Below are positions 45,491-56,869 of a stretch of 64,000 nucleotides of DNA, piece by piece (within the stretch, counting starts at the first letter, position 1; each line of letters opens with the position of its first letter). The notes under the pieces were generated by a model. That model did not search any database. It was not told where the DNA came from and saw only the letters and a program-made list of their open reading frames with translations. Source of the stretch: Tethya wilhelma (Eukaryota; Porifera; Demospongiae; Tethyida; Tethyidae); NCBI GenBank assembly GCA_964030475.1, contig CAXIPT010000002.1:330138-394137 (forward strand). Reading direction: 5' to 3'. The translations under genes and the position numbers were made by a program.

Positions 45491-46257
45491 TCACCTCAAA
45501 ACTCACTTGTATCTTCAGTAGCTGGCAGAATCAGGTATAATGTGAAAATGGCTGGCCGATTATTGATCAATATTATGACAGCTTGGTTTGAGACAGTGCT
45601 ACATGCAATAAGGACTTCTTTGGGAATGCCAGTAATAGGAAGATTGAACTTTTTGATTTTCAGATTTGGTAGCTCAAACATTAGTTTGAGGGTGTTTTTT
45701 TAGCTGCTGTCTGAAAATTGATATTTTTGGCCGATTATAGATTAAATTTGGCCACCACTTAATGGCATTAGGAAGCCTTTCAGGTTAGTGGGTGGGGTTT
45801 GAAGTCTGCACAAACAAGGGTAATTTTTCTTGGGCTATCTTTTGGTACTAAACTTGAGGTAGTAGCACCCACAGGCAAGCCAGAAATCATGTCGGAAATT
45901 GATGGTGGCTGATAATCAGTGGCTTACTCTACTAAAAGAAGTGCACCTGAAACTCGAACATGATCATTCCATCTCAGTAGCAAAAGGACACCTTTGTAAT
46001 GCCGCTGAACATTTGGGAAGTCAAGTTCCAACCAAGTAGAGCAATATGTTGAAACTTTTGAAGTGTCTTGGTCACAGAAGTCCTACTCAATACAAGGTGT
46101 GTGTTGCAAAAGACCATATTCTTGCATGTCATGTATGTGGAGATCTTTAAAGTGAATGCATACAGTATTTTGTTGTAGGACTGAATTTCTGGAATCAGTT
46201 TTTGACAAATAAAAAAGTGAAAGGCGAGGCTTGGTGAATATCTCAATCGTTTCCACA
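45491..46257. other. No recognised gene
   Basis: Short frames only; nothing supported. Confidence 0.35.
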
Positions 46258-46360
46258 AGGAGAACTGGTTATGGTTCGTGACTACAGACCAATTGCAAAC
46301 AAATGGATGCCTGGAATAGTTATCTCTTGACTAAGTAAAAGTGGTCCTCAAATTTAAATT
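46258..46360 (+). pseudogene. Possible gypsy integrase tail
   Basis: Reads VMVRDYRPIANKWMPGIVIS before a TGA, like the W-PG-V segment in the C-terminal domain of Ty3/gypsy integrases. It is a tiny fragment immediately upstream of the LINE. Confidence 0.3.
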
Positions 46361-46367
46361 TGATAAA

Positions 46368-46975
46368 CAAAGTCAGAAGCTACAATTCGTGGGCAGCATC
46401 TGTGCTTAACTACTACCATGCGGTAGTAAGATGGTCAAAATAAGATAATATGATAAAGCTTGACAGGCAAGTCAGAGCCACAATGATAGAGAGCAATGGG
46501 CTACACAGAAGAAGCTCAATCAAAAGACTTTGTCTCAAGAGCAGAAGGAGGCAGAGGCCTAACAAGCATAAAACTCGCCTGGGAGAAAGAAGCAGTCACA
46601 TCAACCTTGTACCTAGTGTAAGCAGAAGACCCTAAAATAAAGGAGGCCATGTCAATTCAAAGGCTACTGCGAGAAATGAGCTTCACAAGCCTGTTTGATA
46701 TCTCATATTATGTCGCAGAGAAGTATCAACTAGAAGTATTTTTTGCTGACCAAATAGAGTTTCTGAATGGACCAAAAGCCCAAGTGAAAAGAGATCTGAG
46801 GGAAGAACAGAGGGAAACTCTCCAAAAGAGGCTGGAAACAAAGACCACTACCACTCATGGTGTGTTCACTAGGGAGAGCACAAAAGCAGGGGTAGATCAG
46901 AAACTGTATTTTGCCTGATTGAACGATGGAATACTCCCAGCAGGTACAGAAACTCTGGCGATTGCAGCCAAATAA
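46368..46975 (+). pseudogene. LINE reverse transcriptase C-terminal part, copy C
   Basis: Reads SYNSWAASVLNYYHAVVRWS, MIKLDRQVRATM, then with shifts RAEGGRGLTSIKLAWEKEAV, AMSIQRLLREMSFTSLF, YVAEKYQLEVFF, ETLQKRLETKTTTTHGVFT and WLNDGILPAGTETLAIA. It matches the LINE at 48858-49719 in order and extends further at the C-terminus. It is 5' truncated with several frameshifts. Confidence 0.75.
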
Positions 46976-48857
46976 GGTATAATCTATATTGCAGCATATA
47001 TGACTGATAAGTATACAATTATAGTGGATACGTTGTGAATGATTTTTCTGAATCTATAAATTGCATGGATAGCTTGTGAGGGCTGTAAAAGCTGGTACAC
47101 ATGACCTAAATTCGCCTTACTGCAGCCATTACTACAATAGCAGCAATCAAATGGCTAAGAGTGCATGTCAGAATCAGGGAAGAATATCCAGAGCCAATAA
47201 ATATCTTCACAGTCATAATGGCTGAACCTGGAGCTGGAAACATGGAAGACCTGGAATTGACCTCCTGAAATCCATGGATGTATATCAATTCAGTTTAGTT
47301 CTAGAAAAGTTATGAAGTTCCGCAGGTATACTGGACTTGCCCAGAATTCTTTATAATTCACTTAAAGCATTATTTGTTAATAGACTTGGACATAGATGAC
47401 TCTTTAAGTGAAGCATTTTCATTTTAAAACATTTACTGATTATTGCGTGATTGATACATTATTGACTATGTATTGAAGCATAACCCAGTGAATAGCTATA
47501 GAGCACTAATCGGTATCATACATATCAATCGATGCTTGATGTATGGATCGTATAGGAAAGAGGAGGTACACAATACCATTCAAACAGATGTTTTCGGAAT
47601 GTAAAATAATGCTCACATGAACTATCAGATGATAAATCACTTGATAAACATTGCTCTATGGAGCGTATTGATTGTACAGTAAAGACTGAGCCATACAATA
47701 ACACCCAAACAAAATACTGTAAATTGATAAATATTGGCATTGGAGAAATTTCGTAAGCGTCACCATGTGCAAAAATTTAACACTCAAAATTTTGACTACC
47801 CATCACCAATATTAATGTGGGCGCTATTAAAGTTAATAAAACCTTAACATATGGAATAAATATCTCAAACTGCGGTACAGAATAATGTGCATGTGAATTG
47901 TCACATGATAAATCAAAATGATGTTTTTGTGCACCCTATCAACATGTTGCAAGTTCTGCACACTTGATATGCGTGATGGACGGAAACAGACAAAAAATAA
48001 GGAGTCTTATCAACACCTGCACACGGAAAAAGATGTAACCACTGAAATTTCACACATGTATAAGATGCTTCTACATAGATTAAGCGCTTATTGTGCCATT
48101 TACTCAGTTTTATGTGGCAGTGTTGTAATAGTTTCCAGCTGAAGACATAGAATGAAGAAAATGTGAGGAATATTACTCTACCTAAATTAAGAAAGGAGCA
48201 TATTATCAATATTTTTCTTTTCCCAACCACATCTCACTCAATCATACAGCGGCTGATAATTTACACCTCTTTCTACATGTACTATAGTTGTACTATAGGT
48301 TTTTAGTGTGTATATATGGTTATTGTAACCTGATCGAGGGCAGCTGGTATGTATTCCCTTGGGCTATGCACTCCAGAATACATATACAGCTAGCTGCTAG
48401 TAGTAGTACTTAGTAGTTTGTGAGCCATCCTCCTTGTTTGAGTATTAGCTCAATCATGAAAAGAATACATGTATATTGCTGTAGGAGCTACAGCCGCAGA
48501 TTCTTTATTGAACTTCCACAACTGGTTAGGCTTTATTGTAAGCCAAAAGACACCTGGGGCAGCCGTTACTGCAGACGACGGAACTCTAGTCCCAGGAGTT
48601 TTTCAGTCTATGGCCCAAGATGAGCAAACCCAAGTCCTTGCGTTTATAAATTTGCAATTTCAATGGGGGCACAATTGCAGAACAAACAACCTATCAGCAG
48701 GGCACATCATATCGATAGAGCCGACAAAACGAGGGATGACTACAATGTTACCTGTTAAATCGGGACCATGTTTAGGTTAAAAGGTAATTAGTCTTATTAT
48801 GAGACAAAAAGGCACACCTAATGTTATAGTGGTGTGCAATTTTGTCACATGTTATAC
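46976..48857. other. No recognised gene
   Basis: A frame at 48469-48780 (103 codons, DDGTLVPGVFQSMAQDEQTQ, NLQFQWGHN) looks protein-like but I do not know it. 47918-48230 holds overlapping frames without motif. Otherwise AT-rich. Confidence 0.3.
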
Positions 48858-49719
48858 ATGACCATGCACTCACCTGCTCTTCATGGATGACCTAAAAATA
48901 TTCAAAGGGGACAAGAAAGAATTGGGTAAGACAGTGAAACTGACAGAGTGTGTTTCGCAGGCCATGGGTATGGAACTTGGACTCAAAAAGTGTGCTGTGG
49001 CACACATGATCAAGGGGAAAGTGCAGGTAGAAGGAGACATGCCCTTGGCCTCGGGAGATGCCATAGCAGAGCTGGAACAAGGTGGTGCCTACAAGTACCT
49101 GGGGATCATGCAGCTCGTTGGACCAAAGACATTCAAAACCAAAGCTCGAGTCAAGGCTGAGTATGAGAGAAGGGTCCACCGTACATGGGGATCTCTGATG
49201 AACTCCAAAAAAAAGATAAAAGCCCAAAACTCCTTGGCCACGGCCGCACTCCAATACTACTTTGGGGCAAGTGCATGGAGCAAGTGGGATGTAGCCAGGC
49301 TGGATCAGCTCACAAGAAGGATAATGCGACAGAACCAGTGCCTCCATGCTAACAGTTCTGTCAGCCGTCTGTACCTCCCACGGAAGGAGGGAGGAAGGGA
49401 CCTAGTGTCAGTTGAGTTCACATGGGAAAGAGAAGTGTTGTCGGTGGCTGTATACCTCATGAGAACAGTTGATCCACAAGTTAAGGCAGCAATCCAACTC
49501 CAGCACAAGCTCAAGGAGATTGGAGCGAAAACGATCCTTGAAGTGGCCAAATATGTGGTGAGAAAATATGACCTAGAGGTCAACCTGGATGGAGCTCATG
49601 ATTCCAGTGTACCGAGAAAGAAAACTGCCTTGGACCTCAAGCAAGCTCAACTCCAGACTCTAAGAGACAAACTGGAAACAAAGGTCATACTTGGAGAGTT
49701 CTATAAACAATCCCAATGA
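48858..49719 (+). pseudogene. LINE reverse transcriptase, copy D (5' truncated, open for 278 codons)
   Basis: Starts abruptly at HLLFMDDLKIFKGDKKEL (catalytic DD near 48883), then MGMELGLKKCAVAHM, YKYLGIMQLVGPK, RRVHRTWGSL, NSLATAALQYYFG, SSVSRLYLPRKEGGRDLVSV and YVVRKYDLEVNL, with a stop at 49717-49719. This is the best-preserved copy of the LINE family here: no internal stop from the catalytic box to the end. The abrupt start inside the palm is the usual 5' truncation from incomplete target-primed reverse transcription. Confidence 0.85.
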
Positions 49720-49832
49720 ACCAAAGAACCACCATCTACTGAACTCACTGAAACAGAAAAAAAAAATTTAGATGCCGTTCTTTTTGGTTCTACACCAAAG
49801 ATATGAAAGCTCATCCCAAGTGATATGATGGA

Positions 49833-49965
49833 TAACCTGGATGGAGCTCATGATTCCAGTGTACCGAGAAAAAAAATTACCTTGGACCTCAACTCCAGAC
49901 TCTAAGAGATAAACTGGAAACAAAGGTCATACTTGGAGATTTCTATAAACAAAACCACCATCTAT
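49833..49965 (+). repeat. Partial tandem copy of the LINE 3' coding end
   Basis: AACCTGGATGGAGCTCATGA... to TTGGAGATTTCTATAAACAA repeats 49581-49712 with small deletions and substitutions. It is a short downstream duplication, separated by about 120 bp. Confidence 0.8.
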
Positions 49966-50109
49966 ATGACAAACTTTACTCAGCTAAATTATGAACAACA
50001 TTACTGCAACTGCCACTAAAGCTTAGTTTATAAGTAGAAACAAATATTTCCAGCAATTTAGCACCAGACTCAAAGCCTGGAGGGCTGCGCGGATACTTAC
50101 CTCATCAAG

Positions 50110-50345
50110 AAAATATTTTCACTGTCCACACTTCCGTGTCTACCCCTCCTACTGTCACATCTACCCCACCTTCGATTGTCCACACTTCTATGTCTATACC
50201 TCCTTCCACTGTCCACACATCTACCCTTCAACTGCACACTTCTCTTCCCACTGTTCAGACTCAACCACACATTTTTACTCTCACTGTCCATCAGGCTTCT
50301 CCTTTTGCTGTCCCAATGTCTACCCCTCAGTCACAGATCCCTATA
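50110..50345 (+). repeat. Imperfect Ser/Thr/Pro-coding tandem repeats
   Basis: Units of CACTGTCCACACTTC plus TCTACCCCTCC alternate imperfectly. In one frame they read STPPTVTSTPPSIVHTSM-like sequence, typical of a mucin-like linker. No flanking domain is recognised, so coding status is unclear. Confidence 0.45.
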
Positions 50346-50581
50346 TGAATGGGAGCAGGATTTGTTGCTTAAGTTGTTGCACTTGGAAACTTCAAAGAAA
50401 CTTTTACGATTAAACTAAAGCCACTCTAACCCACCTAAATGACACAAAACACTTATATCATGTGTGTATATCGGGATGTATCCAGTTTAAAGCATTCAAC
50501 CCTCAGGTGGGAATTATTTGTAAAGAAATTATATTGTTTATACATTAAATTGTAAACTTAAATTATAAACTTGTTTTAAAC

Positions 50582-51055
50582 GAAACTCAGCGCAAGGCAG
50601 CAGAAACACAAGTTGTTAAAGAGATTAAGGAGTATTTTGATGACAGCTTCTCTGGAAGTGAAACTGATTATCAGTATGTATGTTTGGAATCTAATCCTCC
50701 TCCGAAAAAGAGGTTTCGACACCTTGAAGCAGTCATCGAGACAAGGTTTAAAGAACTACAGAAAAGCCAGTCACACAAACCAGTAGGCAAACGAGAAATT
50801 GAAAATAACTCAATTGATGTAGATCCGATACCAGATACTGCAGATGTTCTTAAGTATTGGGTTGACAAACAAGGCCAATATCCTCTTCTTTCTCAATTAG
50901 CTGTTGATGTGATTGTTGTTCCAGCATCATCTGCTGCTGTTGAAAGACTATTTTCAACAGCTGGTTATAGTACTATTGGTAGAAGAAATCATCTAACTGA
51001 TAAAAATTTGGAAGGAGAAATTATGATCAAAAAGAACAAGCACTACCTGTACTGA
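50582..51055 (+). pseudogene. hAT transposase C-terminal (dimerisation) exon
   Basis: The open frame from about 50582 reads QVVKEIKEYFDDSFSGS, a charged linker, VLKYWVDKQGQYPLLSQLAV, DVIVVPASSAAVERLFSTAG and RRNHLTDKNLEGEIMIKKN, ending at TGA 51053-51055. The VPASSAAVERLFSTAG block defines the hAT C-terminal dimerisation domain. ACTCAG just before 50591 could be a splice acceptor. The RNase-H-fold catalytic part and BED finger are not found upstream, so the gene is incomplete, but this exon has no disabling mutation. Confidence 0.88.
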
Positions 51056-52141
51056 ATGTACTCTTTTAGTATAGTGATTTTATTTGAACAACCAACTTCT
51101 CTTGTGTTAAATTCTAATAATTCTAATAATTATTATACTAAAGTAAAACATAACAGTTAAAACCTTGTCACATAATTAAAACTATATCAAACTTAATTTT
51201 CGATATTGTGAAGTAATTAAAAACTAAACTATGGTCAGGTGCTGAATGTGAAAGAAAACAATAACCATATAGTTCAATTTTTCTAATACTAAAACAACAT
51301 TAATGTATGCATCTATTTGTTTATACTAATACTTATGCATCATCTTTTTTTTAAATAGGCTTGGAGCAACGTACAGTGTAAGCAGCTAGCTCTTATTGTA
51401 CGTGCTTTGAACTACCACCGTGGATTGCAAAACTTCACTATCATCTTCATTTGTCATCTTCCACTCATGAGTATCATTGCTGATGAACAGAGTGCTACTG
51501 AACAACATGTACAGATGGCTGGCTGTTGTTTACAGTCAAAGAGCAAATGTACGTATGTTAATTATATACCATAGCTCCGAAGTATACATTAATTATTTTG
51601 GTGAATTTCGTGACTGAACTGTGTACCAAGTTAGCAATATTAACTTCTGAGGTCGAGATTCACAAATCAAAACAACAAAACAGACTTTTTCACGAACTTT
51701 ATGTTCCACCAAAATTTGGAGCTAAATGGTAATATGTAGTAACTGGACAGTATACCATAGATTGAGAAATTTTCACCATTTCGAGTCTTTCAGTAGAGAT
51801 TACAAAAGCTTTGATTAGTTTTATGACTATACCGTCATTGATTGTAAATTTGTCCCATAATTGTGTGATATTTGAGCTATACAATTTATAGTCATTCTAT
51901 TGCTGCATTAATAAGTGTATAATTATGCATTATATTTGCAGCCAGCAAGTCAAAAATGCTATTGGATAATTCCACTGTTGTGCCACTGTTGTGCATTTAT
52001 GTTTACACTGGAGTGCTTCAAACTAAACTAGATTGAATAATTTGTATTAATCTAGTTTAAGTGATCCTATTGGGTGAGTGTAAACAGGGCTTGTGAAACT
52101 GCACTTCTAAGTGCCAAGTATATCTAAACATAAACTCTGTA
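51056..52141. other. AT-rich, no gene; foldback at 52001-52085
   Basis: GTTTACACT... and the complementary AGTGTAAAC with inner CTAAACTAGATT/AATCTAGTTTA form an imperfect hairpin (52001-52085). Nothing else seen. Confidence 0.4.
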
Positions 52142-52142
52142 T

Positions 52143-52490
52143 GTGCATAAAATTAACTTAAGTATAAATTTTCCTTTACGTAGCATAACCAAAATGAGCA
52201 ACACATGGAAAACTATTGTTTCAGTAGCAACCTTACTGACTAAACAACAATTTTTTGATCACTGGGTGGAAAATTTAATGTGCCCTCTGGATAAATCAGC
52301 AGCTACAGAAGCACCGAGTAAGAATATTTATTCTGATTTTGTTGATGGGTCTTCTTCAGTAGCAATCCAAACAATAATACAATCTTTACAAAGTATTTTC
52401 AAAGATCATTCTCACAATCGACATTTTTGGAGCCGTTATTTGTTCACAGTGTCTGATATACCATCGCTTTTTGGGATTCAGTTAGGCTAG
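52143..52490 (+). other. Open frame of unknown nature
   Basis: 115 codons, with a better start at an internal ATG (MSNTWKTIVSVATLLTKQQF, about 52194). Sequence such as FDHWVENLMCPLDKSAATEA and HNRHFWSRYLFTVSDIPSLF looks protein-like. I do not recognise the family. Confidence 0.3.
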
Positions 52491-52840
52491 CTAGTTTTTT
52501 GTTCATAAGTCTGTTATTGTCCCGTTAGTCGCAATCGCAATTTTCAGTTTTAGTTTCTCGTTTTCTCCATGGTCTTAGCTAGTAGAGGCTTAGTACTTGC
52601 TATGTTAGTGCAGCAATAGCTAGACTATATGACCATAGCATTGCTCTTGTAACTCTGTTCAACTAGCTGACAAAAAAGCCTAAGATACTAAGCTTTGTAT
52701 TACAATTATACGCATCACGAAAACGTGACAATTGTCTACCAGAATAAGTGGTACGTATAAATAATTATTTCACGGATTCATGGCAATCGTCCGCTAAGTG
52801 TTAAGAGACAAATACAAATTCTACAAATGGCTGAAGGGCT
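52491..52840. other. Nothing recognised
   Basis: No supported feature. Confidence 0.35.
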
Positions 52841-52847
52841 GGATTTC

Positions 52848-53392
52848 TCCGTGTCTTGAGGGCATTTCCAACTGAGTTTGAGGAACTGCTCGTCAGACTC
52901 AATGATGCAAGTAGTGTCCCCACAACGGACACTCTAATCGAATTGCTGCACCCTCAGAGAGGAGTACCATTATTGAGTGCCTAAAGAGTTTTTCACCAGA
53001 GGCCTTGATGAAGAAGGTAATTTGCTATAATATTTCTTCTAAATTGTGGCTGCATATTTTCATATGCATGCATGGACTGTTTTATACAATTACTTGCAAC
53101 TCAAGCAACACAGTCAATATTTGAATGCTTAAACTCACCTTCCTTGTGCCTTTGTAATTTACATTTTGCACAATCATAATGCAATAATAATGTTGTATTC
53201 ATACATTTTGTGCATACACACAGAGGAAGGAAAAGATTCCTTCAATTTTGTACTGGCACACAGAATCTGCCAGCCATTGGTTTTGAACACAACAAAATAT
53301 ACATCAGAGTTGACAGGAATTCATCTGGTGTAGTAGCATCAACATGTTTCAACGTGTTGAACAGAGTGTTAATGACAATTTGGTACTTATGT
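52848..53392 (+). pseudogene. HECT-domain E3 ubiquitin ligase C-lobe fragment (two exons)
   Basis: Exon-like 52848-53016 reads RAFPTEFEELLVRLNDASS, LIELLHPQRG and, after a one-base shift, IIECLKSFSPEALMKK, ending at a GTAATT donor (53017). After an intron ending CACACAG (about 53222), FLQFCTGTQNLPAIGFEHNK, IYIRVDRNSSG and VASTCFNVL follow. FLQF-TG, LP-GF and the terminal TCFN are the HECT C-lobe signature, and the Cys is the ubiquitin-accepting residue. The frameshift and early stop suggest a broken copy. The intron plus second exon also occur at 33484-33770. Confidence 0.7.
53025..53305. repeat. Dispersed repeat carrying a HECT exon, copy 2
   Basis: The counterpart of 33484-33770. It covers the presumed intron and the start of the last exon of the HECT fragment, which here is preceded by matching upstream HECT sequence. 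This copy is the more complete one. Confidence 0.75.
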
Positions 53393-53631
53393 TAAAAGTG
53401 CCGGCACAGCCATTAGTCCATATTTACCAATATATGGCAAACATCCAAAGAAACAATAGTGACGTATCAATAAAAATAATCTTGCAAATATTGAGTGCAT
53501 TGATATGAGTAGTCCTATAACGGATGTTTCATTGAATGGATCTTCTTTTTGTAAAGAGAACCATGATCTTTTACGTGAGGACCCCAAGAACAGTCAATTA
53601 AGAGCCGCGTAATTGATGATATAATAATAAC

Positions 53632-54080
53632 TCGTCTGGGAGAAAGAAGCAGTCACATCAACCACAAGAGGGCTATGTCACTTCAAAGAGTACTGCAAGA
53701 AATGAGGTTCACAAGCCTACTTGAGATTTATCCCAAGCTATGCTGCAGAATAATATACCGTATAGTGGGAAATTTTCGTGAGGGAAAAATTTCGTTCTTT
53801 TCGTTCCAGACAGCATGAAAACGAAAATTTTGCCCACGAAAATCTGAAATTTTTAAACCGTGGCCGCGGGGTCATGGGTCCAGAACGAAAATAAGACCAC
53901 GAAAACTTGTTTTCAAGGCCTGAAACGAAATTTTAACCGCACGAAAATTTCCTGCTATACGGTAGTGTTTCTTATAAAAAGGCTGTGAATGATTTTTATG
54001 AATGTGAAATAATTGAGAAAAAACTGCACGTACACTGAATTTGCAAAATGTATTGAAAGCTTGTGATGGCTGTAAAGCTA
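53632..54080 (+). pseudogene. LINE fragment, copy E, split by a MITE
   Basis: 53632-53755 matches copy C (46568-46730: CTGGGAGAAAGAAGCAGTCA, GAAATGAG-TTCACAAGCCT), and 53965-54080 resembles the sequence after copy C (GTGAATGATTTTT-TGAAT, AGCTTGTGA-GGCTGTAAA). The MITE at 53758-53962 lies between. It has internal deletions. Confidence 0.6.
53758..53962. mobile_element. CCGTATA-ended MITE (205 bp), TA target site
   Basis: Ends CCGTATAGTGGGAAATTTTC and the complement of CCGTATAGCAGGAAATTTTC, with TA outside both (53756-53757, 53963-53964). The interior is rich in ACGAAAATTT motifs. It is inserted in the LINE fragment. The ends and AAATTTTCG motifs resemble the element at 11544-11718. Confidence 0.85.
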
Positions 54081-54498
54081 CCAGAATGTTAATACACAAT
54101 TTTTTTTTCAAGTTAATTATAGCCTCATTCATCCATCCACTTCATTACATGTACAATTATTCTGATATGAGCTGGCAAGGAAGAATGGCAAGACAACGGT
54201 GCCTAGGAAGCCAATGGGTGACTAGAGACCAGGTAGAGCTGTGACGACTGGATTAATTATGTTCGTGCGCATGCGTTGTATCCATGTAGCCATTGAACTG
54301 ATTGAAGATTATTATTAAACATCTGTTCTGTATTGTGTCATGCCATTAAAATTAGTTTTAGTTGTCTAACATACGTAATTAATCATGTATAACAAATCAG
54401 TGTTGCATGGGTGTGGTGACTTAATTGCTTGACCATGCCCATGCACTGTAGTTGATTGCTTTGTAATTTGACCCAAGTAAAATACTGATATTGTAAGG
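54081..54498. other. Nothing recognised
   Basis: No gene or repeat supported; possibly part of the untranslated leader of the gypsy element that follows. Confidence 0.3.
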
Positions 54499-55560
54499 TG
54501 CTATTCCTGTGGGCGACTAGGACACAGGGCAGCTGAGTGTAGGAAGAATGCAATGAGACAGGTGGACAATAGAGGAGCAGGAGAAAGGACTGCTGGACAT
54601 GCAGTATAGGAGAGAACCAAGGTGTTATGAGTGTGGGAAGTTTGGGAACTTTTCTACGAGGTGTCCGTCAAAAGCGTGGTTTGGTATAGAGAGAGGAGTC
54701 AGAGCAGATGTGGAGCCGGAGAAGAGCAAGCCACTCTACCATGTAGGAATGGTGAATGGAAGGCAGGTGACTGATATCGTTTTGGATACATATTGTACGA
54801 GGATGCTGATTTCCCGAGGCGTTAATTTGCACTAAAGATTATTGATGCGGAGCAGGTGGCAGAGGAGCTTTTCTTGAGAGAGGAAGTACCAAACGAGATT
54901 CTGACTAAACAAGGGACGAATTTTACATCACGACTGTTGGGGAAACTATATGAGATGCTAGGAGACGAGGCTATCAGGATGAGTCCATACCACCCTCAGA
55001 CTGATGAGTTGGTGGAGCAGTTCAACGAAACTTTGAAAGCAATGCTACGAAAGTGTGTGAAGGAGGAAGGCAAGGACTGGGATCAGCTACTACCATACGT
55101 ACTCTTTGCATACAGGGGAATGACAGGATTTTCGCCCTTTGAACTAAGATACGGACGTGCAGTTCAGGGACCACTGGACATGTTAAAGGAAACATGGGAG
55201 GCTGAGACAGAGAGTAATGAGAGCGTGGTGTCTTACACTTTGGCATTGCAGGTGAAGTTAGCAGGAATGATGGAGCTGGTGAATTTAAGGAGAATGCTGC
55301 CAGGGCAAAGACTCAGCAGAAGGCGTGGTACGACAGGAATGCGAGAGAGGGGGAGCTGCAACAAGAGGATCGAACAAGTGCTGGTGTTGCTACCTACTTC
55401 TAGGAGTAAGCTGTTGGCACAGTGGCAGGGACCGTAAGAGGTATCAAGGAAGGTTGGAAAGGTGAACTACGAAGTGTTGATGCCAGAAAGGAGGAAGAAA
55501 AACAGATTTTTTATGTTAACATATTACGCAAGTGGCATGTTCCGACGGACAATGCATACC
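54499..55560 (+). pseudogene. Ty3/gypsy element: two zinc knuckles, protease, then integrase core
   Basis: A CCHC knuckle CYSCGRLGHRAAEC (54499-54540) is followed after a frameshift by a second, CYECGKFGNFSTRC, whose His is Asn. The protease motif reads VLDTYCTRMLI, with the active-site Gly replaced. About 40 bases later the frame is already in integrase: AEELFLREEVPNEILTKQGT (the second catalytic Asp is Lys), SPYHPQTDELVEQFNETLKA (Glu present), LFAYR and FSPFELRYGR, then a tail to about 55560. RT, RNase H and the integrase N-terminus are missing between protease and integrase. Confidence 0.8.
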
Positions 55561-55639
55561 ATAAGCTAATGAGGAAGGAGACAAGGTAATTTTATGTAGA
55601 GATGAGGAAATGGAGATAGATGGACCTACCATCAATCAG

Positions 55640-55930
55640 GAGCAGAGTGAGGAGCAACAACACGAGTTACAGGATCTACTGCATTCATCACACCATTCAG
55701 ACTCTACCAGTTTAAGATGATGCCGTTCGGGTTGAGTGGGGCACCAGCTACTTTCCAACACTTGATGGACCAGGTGTTGCATGGATTAGAGGGATTTTCA
55801 GCTGCCTACCTTGACAATGTAGTCATTTACAGTAACACGTGAGAAGAGCATGTACAGCACGTTCGAGCAGTATTACAGAGGCTGAGGAGAGCGGGTTTGA
55901 CTGCAAAATCAAGTCATGGATTTCCACAAA
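55640..55930 (+). pseudogene. Gypsy RT palm fragment
   Basis: Reads FKMMPFGLSGAPATFQHLM, AAYLDNVVIYSNT (catalytic YxDD is YLDN) and a stop, then HVRAVLQRLRRAGLTAK. This is the middle of a Ty3/gypsy RT. At GLTAK (about 55895-55905) the homology ends. The next RT segment is found on the other strand at 56390-56655. Confidence 0.8.
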
Positions 55931-56389
55931 AACATTACTCTACTTGAATTGATACACTGAACTTCTCAGGGTACGTAGCCCCTCCTTTGTAACGTATATA
56001 CTACTTAAGTTTTATGTTCTTTTTGTATGTATAATAAGGAGCTGCACATCAATCCAACCATTCCTCCTTTTCCTCTCTGGTGGCAAAGAATATTGGATAA
56101 TAACAATCTAGTAGAGTGGTCTCCTCGAGGGTACATTGAGATGATCAGACACAAACCACGAACAACACAAAAATATTATGAACCCACTTTCATTTTTTAT
56201 GCTTGTAAGTGAATGCAAAGTACTAACATGGATGGATGGATATGTTTACTAACTTTTTAGTAGTTCATTGTCCAGAATAATAGAGTAGTCGGAGTCCGTT
56301 TCTGGAGTTGCTTGTTTGGTTGATGTTTTGCAGAGCCAAACACATTTCTGTTGTTAATGCTTACCTGGGTTCTTAAGTATGCCAGTAAT
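55931..56389. other. Unrecognised segment between the two RT halves
   Basis: A 61-codon frame (56027-56212, NPTIPPFPLWWQRI) has no identity. The interval separates the forward and inverted RT pieces. Confidence 0.3.
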
Positions 56390-56660
56390 GCATGTACACT
56401 GACAGATCTTACGAAGAAGGGGAATCGAATCGAGTAGAATGGTCGGAGCAGTGTCAAGTATAAACTTCCTGTAGTATCCTGTCTGGCCTAGGAATACCCT
56501 GACATGCTTTTTAGTTGCTGGTGTTGAAAACTCTTTCACTGCTTTCAGCTTCGAGGTTTCTGGCTGTACTACTCCAGTCTCTACCACATGGCCAAGGTAG
56601 GTACACTGTTTCATTGCAAATTGGCACTTCTTCGGTTTTGCAGTCAAACTTGATGTATAT
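56390..56660 (-). pseudogene. Gypsy RT continuation, inverted
   Basis: The minus strand reads SLTAKPKKCQFAMKQCTYLG, HVVETGVVQPETSKLKAVKEF and VFLGQTGYYRKFI: exactly the part of RT that should follow the plus-strand piece ending at 55930. Both pieces share GTTTGACTGCAAAA at the junction side, so this looks like an inversion of one element. The N-terminal extension in the same frame is microsatellite-coded. Confidence 0.82.
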
Positions 56661-56691
56661 ATAAAATATATAGTCACACATGTCTCTAGTG

Positions 56692-56725
<34 letters not shown>

Positions 56726-56738
56726 CTGTGTGTGTGGA
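56692..56738. repeat. (TG)n microsatellite
   Basis: About 20 TG dinucleotides with one ATC interruption. It codes His-Thr repeats on the minus strand. Confidence 0.9.
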
Positions 56739-56869
56739 TCATTTTGACACATTGATGACTGCTGTGGCAGCAGATGTGATACTCTCCCTTCCATTCGTTG
56801 ATGAATTGTCCTATTAGAAGTGTTTTGTATTGTTCATGGATGTTTTCTTAGTGTTATTGTTCAAACCCA

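Noticed and set aside
54499..55930. Copia-type element suggested by the order integrase then RT
   Set aside because: The protease, integrase and RT motifs are of Ty3/gypsy type; deletion and inversion explain the order better.
56354..56794. 146-codon minus-strand frame as one intact protein
   Set aside because: Only the middle is gypsy RT; the start is microsatellite-coded (His-Thr run) and the end is shifted, so it is a chance fusion.
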